From Aquimarina sp. (GTDB lineage Bacteria > Bacteroidota > Bacteroidia > Flavobacteriales > Flavobacteriaceae), in the NCBI GenBank assembly GCA_002697475.1, contig NZVW01000017.1, positions 1 through 9,215 of the forward strand: a stretch of 9,215 nucleotides of DNA, given 5' to 3'. This document shows, in pieces, positions 7,245 through 9,215 of the stretch. The notes under the pieces were generated by a model. The model ran no database searches. It worked only from the letters and a program-made list of their open reading frames with translations, and was not told the DNA's origin. The first letter of the stretch is position 1; each line of letters begins with the position of its first letter. The position numbers were made by a program, and so were the translations under genes.

Positions 7245-7279
7245 TTAATTTTTTATTTTGTCTTGATGTAGTTAACTTG
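7245..7279 (+). promoter_or_regulatory. Putative promoter of peptide gene copy 1
   Basis: TAACTTG at 7273-7279 resembles the -7 element TAnnTTTG (one T short) and ends 26 bases before the copy 1 ATG. A 14-base tract TTAATTTTTTATTT at 7245-7258 lies upstream. The identical tract occurs at 7876-7889 upstream of copy 3, at nearly the same distance from its start codon (61 and 65 bases). The match to consensus is imperfect, and the tract is of low complexity. Confidence 0.35.
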
Positions 7280-7305
7280 TATTCAAGAAATTAAAACACA
7301 TATAA

Positions 7306-7404
7306 ATGGGGCATTTTTACAAAGTTTTTTATGCAAATCTGAAGCTTTTTATTGGGTTCGTAAGAGAACTGCCCGGAGCTTCAAGATACGCGATACGAAA
7401 ATAA
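7306..7404 (+). CDS. 32-residue cationic peptide, tandem family copy 1
   Basis: This short gene encodes a 32-residue peptide starting MGHFYKVFY and ending in LPGASRYAIRK. It aligns without gaps to three further genes downstream; all are 32 residues long. Family-invariant residues here are F4, F18, L22, P23, A25, A29 and I30, with basic residues at K13, R20 and K32. Residues 3-22 can form an amphipathic helix: hydrophobic F4, F8, L12, F15, V19 and L22 fall on one side, while K6, K13 and R20 are spaced by seven. The proline at 23 would end the helix before a short conserved tail. Net charge is about +5. There is no signal peptide or double-glycine leader. An own promoter-like site lies upstream and a strong terminator starts 56 bases after the stop, so it is probably a single-gene transcript. 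The family is not recognised; toxin, bacteriocin or signalling peptide are all open. Confidence 0.82.
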   Translation: MGHFYKVFYANLKLFIGFVRELPGASRYAIRK

Positions 7405-7448
7405 TTTTCACACAAATCATTTAATTTTTCGTAGACTTATTTTAAGTA

Positions 7449-7465
7449 GATCTTAGGTTAAGATC
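7449..7465 (+). promoter_or_regulatory. Possible anti-terminator hairpin overlapping the copy 1 terminator
   Basis: GATCTTA at 7449-7455 pairs perfectly with TAAGATC at 7459-7465 across a 3-base loop. The right arm is also the base of the left arm of the terminator stem (7460-7470), so the two hairpins exclude each other, as in attenuators. The terminator is longer (11 pairs) and should win unless something stabilises the first hairpin. Confidence 0.35.
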
Positions 7466-7490
7466 ATTCTGAAAAGAATGATCTTTTTTT
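7460..7490 (+). terminator. Strong intrinsic terminator after peptide copy 1
   Basis: An 11-base-pair perfect stem (AAGATCATTCT with AGAATGATCTT) closes a GAAA tetraloop at 7471-7474 and runs directly into a T tract ending at 7490. It would end the copy 1 transcript before copy 2, making copy 1 a separate transcription unit of roughly 200 bases. Confidence 0.88.
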
Positions 7491-7541
7491 GTTTACAATA
7501 TGGTGAATAACTGTTTAGACTATAATTTAAAACTTTACTTA

Positions 7542-7549
7542 TTTATTTG
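7542..7549 (+). promoter_or_regulatory. Putative -7 element of peptide gene copy 2 (TTTATTTG)
   Basis: TTTATTTG differs at one base from TAnnTTTG and ends 32 bases before the copy 2 ATG. It follows the copy 1 terminator, so copy 2 needs a promoter in this interval. No clear -33 element is seen. Confidence 0.35.
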
Positions 7550-7581
7550 TATATTAGGGATATAACAAAAAATCATAAACA

Positions 7582-7680
7582 ATGGATTCTTTTCTTGAGA
7601 TATTAGGGGTTAGTTTCAAGTCCCTGATAAAGTTTTTAAAAGAACTCCCCAAGGCATCTAGCTATGCTATTAGAAAATAG
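7582..7680 (+). CDS. 32-residue cationic peptide, tandem family copy 2
   Basis: This 99-base gene encodes a 32-residue peptide beginning MDSFLEILG and ending FLKELPKASSYAIRK. It keeps all eight family-invariant residues (M1, F4, F18, L22, P23, A25, A29, I30) and shares the tail AS-x-YAIRK with copy 1. Basic residues stand at K13, K17, K20, K24, R31 and K32, with acidic residues at D2, E6 and E21, giving a net charge of about +3. It is the only member with leucine rather than tyrosine at position 5. Codons for shared residues differ from copy 1 (L22 CTC against CTG, A25 GCA against GCT, A29 GCT against GCG), which indicates old divergence with the peptide conserved. The start is preceded by an A-rich tract typical of this phylum. 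Function unknown. Confidence 0.82.
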   Translation: MDSFLEILGVSFKSLIKFLKELPKASSYAIRK

Positions 7681-7745
7681 TACTACCTTTTGTAACCTAC
7701 TTGATTAAAAGACTATCTGTTATGGTATGCCTTTTCTGGATTCAT

Positions 7746-7765
7746 GGGGAAATTACCCCTAATTT
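7746..7765 (+). terminator. Weak G4/C4 hairpin after copy 2, possible terminator
   Basis: GGGG (7746-7749) and CCCC (7756-7759) can pair across a 6-base AAATTA loop and are followed by TAATTTTT. The stem is short, so termination would be inefficient. A closely similar element follows copy 3, suggesting a duplicated and perhaps functional site. Confidence 0.35.
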
Positions 7766-7906
7766 TTGGACATAGGCTGTAGGTGAATTCATTTAAATTT
7801 AACATTTAATTTCAATCATAATAGCCTTGTGGCGATGGTATTGGGATTTCGTCTATTTTAAGATTTAAGAAGATGTTAATTTTTTATTTCCTAAAAAGAT
7901 AGTCTT

Positions 7907-7914
7907 TATTTTTG
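7907..7914 (+). promoter_or_regulatory. Putative -7 element of peptide gene copy 3 (TAttTTTG)
   Basis: TATTTTTG is an exact match to TAnnTTTG and ends 26 bases before the copy 3 ATG. The tract TTAATTTTTTATTT at 7876-7889, shared with the copy 1 upstream region, lies 17 bases before it. No TTG stands at the -33 spacing. Confidence 0.5.
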
Positions 7915-7940
7915 TATAATAACTTAAAAATGAAGGATGT

Positions 7941-8039
7941 ATGAAGCTATTTTACGGTATTTTGACTATTGACATTAAGGCACTTAAAAGTTTCTTGAAG
8001 CATTTGCCTGCTGCTTGCAGTAATGCTATTCATAGATAG
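7941..8039 (+). CDS. 32-residue cationic peptide, tandem family copy 3 (most divergent)
   Basis: This 99-base gene encodes a 32-residue peptide beginning MKLFYGILT and ending FLKHLPAACSNAIHR. The eight invariant family residues are kept, as are basic K13, K20 and R32. It departs from the others at two otherwise constant places: histidine replaces E21, and cysteine replaces S26, the only cysteine in the family. Net charge is about +4 without counting histidines. A four-codon upstream frame (ATG at 7930) ends in a TGA that overlaps this gene's ATG as ATGA, so its translation may be coupled. AAGGA just before the start is too close to be a normal ribosome binding site. L22 and P23 use TTG and CCT, unlike the other copies. 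Function unknown. Confidence 0.8.
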   Translation: MKLFYGILTIDIKALKSFLKHLPAACSNAIHR

Positions 8040-8052
8040 TATAATGGATAGG

Positions 8053-8071
8053 AGGGGGAATTTCCCCTTAA
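8053..8071 (+). terminator. Weak G4/C4 hairpin after copy 3, possible terminator
   Basis: A run of five G (8054-8058) and CCCC (8064-8067) can form a short hairpin around AATTT, followed by TTAATT. The sequence closely resembles the element after copy 2, but it lies only 14 bases past the stop. A convincing U tract is missing. Confidence 0.35.
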
Positions 8072-8169
8072 TTGAAAGAACTTTAATGTGTTTTCTGACG
8101 TTTAATCGGTGTAATGTATAATTATATCTATTATGCTGATTTTTAGTGGGAATCCATTTTGAAGTTTAG

Positions 8170-8177
8170 TATATTTG
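8170..8177 (+). promoter_or_regulatory. Putative -7 element of peptide gene copy 4 (TAtaTTTG)
   Basis: TATATTTG is an exact match to TAnnTTTG and ends 24 bases before the copy 4 ATG. TTTTG at 8157-8161 is too close to act as the -33 box. Confidence 0.5.
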
Positions 8178-8201
8178 AGTATAAACATTAAAGTAAAAAA
8201 T

Positions 8202-8300
8202 ATGGGGCTATTTTACACAAAATTTAGAGTAACTTTCAGAATCGTAATGGAATTCTTAAAAGAATTACCAGGTGCATCTGGACACGCAATACACAGATAA
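8202..8300 (+). CDS. 32-residue cationic peptide, tandem family copy 4
   Basis: This 99-base gene encodes a 32-residue peptide beginning MGLFYTKFR and ending FLKELPGASGHAIHR. It combines features of its relatives: MGxFY and ELPGAS as in copy 1, and AIHR as in copy 3. All eight invariant residues are present, with basic residues at K7, R9, R13, K20 and R32 and acidic residues at E17 and E21, for a net charge of about +3. Its core codons (L22 TTA, P23 CCA, A25 GCA, A29 GCA) differ from copy 1 despite the same residues. It ends 23 bases before a strong bidirectional terminator, which it shares with the convergent DUF2911 gene, so the array closes here. Function unknown. Confidence 0.82.
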   Translation: MGLFYTKFRVTFRIVMEFLKELPGASGHAIHR

Positions 8301-8323
8301 ATAATATTTTAATTAAGTTAAAG

Positions 8324-8363
8324 AAAAAAATAAAGAGGGTTTTTAACCCTCTTTATTTTTTTT
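8324..8363. terminator. Strong bidirectional intrinsic terminator
   Basis: The core TAAAGAGGGTT pairs with AACCCTCTTTA across a 3-T loop at 8342-8344. The stem extends through seven A/T pairs (8324-8330 with 8356-8362). The T tract on the right serves the plus-strand peptide array. The A tract on the left reads as T on the other strand and serves the convergent DUF2911 gene, whose stop is at 8373-8375. Confidence 0.9.
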
Positions 8364-8372
8364 ATAATGCTA

Positions 8373-8903
8373 TTATTTGTAGAAAGGAACTTCTACCATA
8401 GTCTTATCCCAACCCATAACAAGATGATATCCTTTATCTACAGGTTTAAAAGCTATAGAAAAGACCTCAAGCTCATCTCCATTGGTTGCAGGAACTTTAA
8501 TTCTGGCTACATCTTTTGATTCATCATAGTTATATGCACCCCAAGCGTCTAAATCAGAATTAAGTATAATTGTCCATTCTTTTTCTCCTGGAATGGTGAA
8601 CAAGGAATAAGTACCTGCTTTTACTGTCTTGTCCCCAAATTTCATATCTGAAAATAGTTTGATCTCAGTAGCTTCGTCAGCACCTGTTCTCCATACTTTT
8701 CCATAAGGAACTAATGTTCCAAATATTTCTCTATCCTTCTTCTGGGGTCTACTGTAAATTACCTTAATATCCGGTTTTGCATTTCTGTCAGCTTTAGCAT
8801 AAGCAATGTCCGTTGGACTCTTTTGTAAACCTGCAAATTTTTGTGCCTGTGTTGTGAATAATCCCCCCAGCACGATGGCTACTAATAAAATTGTGTTTTT
8901 CAT
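8373..8903 (-). CDS. Secreted DUF2911 family protein
   Basis: This 176-residue protein belongs to DUF2911, a family common in Bacteroidota with no established function. A cleavable signal peptide is clear (MKNTILLVAIVLGGLFTTQA, cleavage probably after A20, before QKF), with no lipobox cysteine, so the product is periplasmic or exported. Family hallmarks are IYSRPQKKDREIFG (49-62), VPYGKVWRTGADEATEI (65-81), AGTYSLFTIPG (96-106) and EWTIILN (109-115). The length fits a single-domain member. The gene stands alone, convergent to the peptide array and sharing its terminator, and divergent from asnB with a 260-base spacer that contains a palindrome. Confidence 0.93.
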   Translation of the reverse strand: MKNTILLVAIVLGGLFTTQAQKFAGLQKSPTDIAYAKADRNAKPDIKVIYSRPQKKDREIFGTLVPYGKVWRTGADEATEIKLFSDMKFGDKTVKAGTYSLFTIPGEKEWTIILNSDLDAWGAYNYDESKDVARIKVPATNGDELEVFSIAFKPVDKGYHLVMGWDKTMVEVPFYK

Positions 8904-9163
8904 AATAGTTTAAAATGTTTACTACGTAGAGACGTAAATTAAAATCTCAACTTACAGCAATTAAGAAAAGTTCTGCTATAATTTTTTGTTAAATGTAAAC
9001 TTACAAATTGTAAGATGAATCTATATTTTTCTAAACTTTAGATTTCATAATTTAATTAAAATCAATTTATATGTTTAGTATATTAATTAAAAATGAATTT
9101 TAGTTTATAATTTGTAATGTTTAAATGATATTTGACTTATAAATAACAAGAAAAAGTAAATTT
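8904..9163. promoter_or_regulatory. Divergent intergenic region between the DUF2911 gene and asnB
   Basis: These 260 very AT-rich bases must contain both promoters. The perfect palindrome CTTACAAATTGTAAG lies at 9000-9014, and a degenerate relative CTTACAGCAATTAAG (10 of 15 matches) at 8951-8965. An 8-base palindrome CTACGTAG lies at 8922-8929. I could not place -7 and -33 elements confidently for either gene. Confidence 0.4.
9000..9014. promoter_or_regulatory. Perfect inverted repeat CTTACAA-A-TTGTAAG, candidate operator
   Basis: Two perfect 7-base arms flank a single central base. The element lies 97 bases before the DUF2911 start and 150 bases before asnB. The symmetry suits a dimeric DNA-binding regulator, but no regulator gene is in the window. 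Confidence 0.35.
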
Positions 9164-9215
9164 ATGTGTGGAATTGTTTGCGCTTTTGACTTAAAACAGA
9201 AACCAGATTTTTTAA
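9164..9215 (+). CDS. asnB: Asparagine synthase B (glutamine-hydrolysing), N-terminal fragment
   Basis: Only the first 17 codons lie in the window: MCGIVCAFDLKQKPDFL, then the right edge. The Met-Cys-Gly-Ile start is that of class II glutamine amidotransferases, in which Cys2 becomes the N-terminal nucleophile after methionine removal and releases ammonia from glutamine. Continuation as VCAFDLK matches asparagine synthase B of Bacteroidota rather than GlmS (MCGIVGYIG) or PurF. The complete enzyme makes asparagine from aspartate, glutamine and ATP in the cytoplasm. An A-rich tract (AAGAAAAAGTAAATTT) precedes the start. The gene is intact as far as visible. Confidence 0.85.
   Translation, partial: MCGIVCAFDLKQKPDFL

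Larger units (their letters stand above)
7023..7305. other. Non-coding region between queE and the first 32-residue peptide gene
   Basis: These 283 AT-rich bases contain no convincing gene. Three things stand out: a stretch at 7047-7120 that resembles a decayed copy of the downstream peptide genes, a perfect 12-base palindrome at 7146-7157, and the presumed promoter of peptide copy 1 at 7245-7279. I see no strong terminator directly after queE. Confidence 0.6.
7681..7940. other. Spacer between peptide copies 2 and 3
   Basis: This is the longest spacer of the array, at 260 bases. It holds a G4/C4 hairpin at 7746-7759 also seen after copy 3, and the promoter-like elements of copy 3 near its right end. 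A 17-codon ATG frame at 7722 shows no resemblance to the peptide family and is not called. Confidence 0.5.

Noticed and set aside
7695..7779. Frame containing FMGKLP...FGH that vaguely resembles the peptide family core
   Set aside because: It has a stop too close upstream for a 32-residue peptide, lacks the F4 and A29-I30 positions, and its Leu-Pro codons coincide with the G4/C4 hairpin shared with copy 3. Chance similarity is more likely.
7306..8300. CRISPR-like array interpretation of the regularly spaced repeats
   Set aside because: The repeated units are protein-level, not identical DNA repeats, and spacers vary between 162 and 260 bases; no cas genes are present.
7023..8372. Insertion sequence or prophage remnant
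   Set aside because: There is no transposase or integrase fragment, terminal inverted repeats or target duplication, and base composition is like the surroundings.

Overview
The window looks like chromosomal DNA of a Bacteroidota species, most likely a member of the Flavobacteriaceae. The DNA is AT-rich, and start codons are preceded by A-rich tracts rather than clear Shine-Dalgarno sites. Several starts have a Bacteroidota-type -7 element (TAnnTTTG). The gene families also fit: a DUF2911 protein, a HerA-like/YjgR ATPase, QueE and an AsnB beginning MCGIVCAFDLK. The exact genus cannot be read from this sequence.

Positions 1-5767 hold a minus-strand gene train. In transcription order it encodes a HerA-like ATPase (5767-4223), a small lipoprotein (4206-3652), a cupin protein (3614-3246), an alpha/beta hydrolase (3241-2399), an RluF-type pseudouridine synthase (2382-1564) and a VOC-fold protein (1551-1129). 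After a 127-base gap come a sterol-desaturase/fatty-acid-hydroxylase family membrane protein (1001-81) and the start of another reading frame that leaves the window at base 1. Gaps of 4-37 bases between the first six genes suggest one operon of housekeeping and accessory enzymes.

Positions 5768-7022 are transcribed the other way. A RidA-family protein carries a lipoprotein signal peptide (start best placed at 5876). It is followed by queE, the radical-SAM enzyme of 7-deazaguanine (queuosine precursor) synthesis.

Positions 7023-8372 look empty by ordinary gene-length criteria, but they contain the most interesting content. Four separate plus-strand reading frames (7306-7404, 7582-7680, 7941-8039, 8202-8300) are each exactly 99 bases long and encode 32-residue peptides that clearly align with each other. 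Eight positions are invariant, including F4, F18, L22-P23, A25 and A29-I30. Basic residues are kept at 13, 20 and 32. Invariant residues use different synonymous codons in different copies, which is the mark of selection on the peptide. Each copy has a -7-like element 24-32 bases before its start. Copy 1 ends in a strong intrinsic terminator with an overlapping alternative hairpin, copies 2 and 3 are followed by a similar G4/C4 hairpin, and copy 4 ends at a strong bidirectional terminator. A decayed fifth copy may lie near 7047-7120. I do not recognise this peptide family. The layout resembles arrays of small type I toxins, leaderless bacteriocins or signalling peptides, but the function is unknown.

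Positions 8373-9215 hold a minus-strand secreted DUF2911 protein and, divergently, the first 17 codons of asnB, which runs off the right edge. The shared intergenic region contains a perfect 7-base-arm palindrome.
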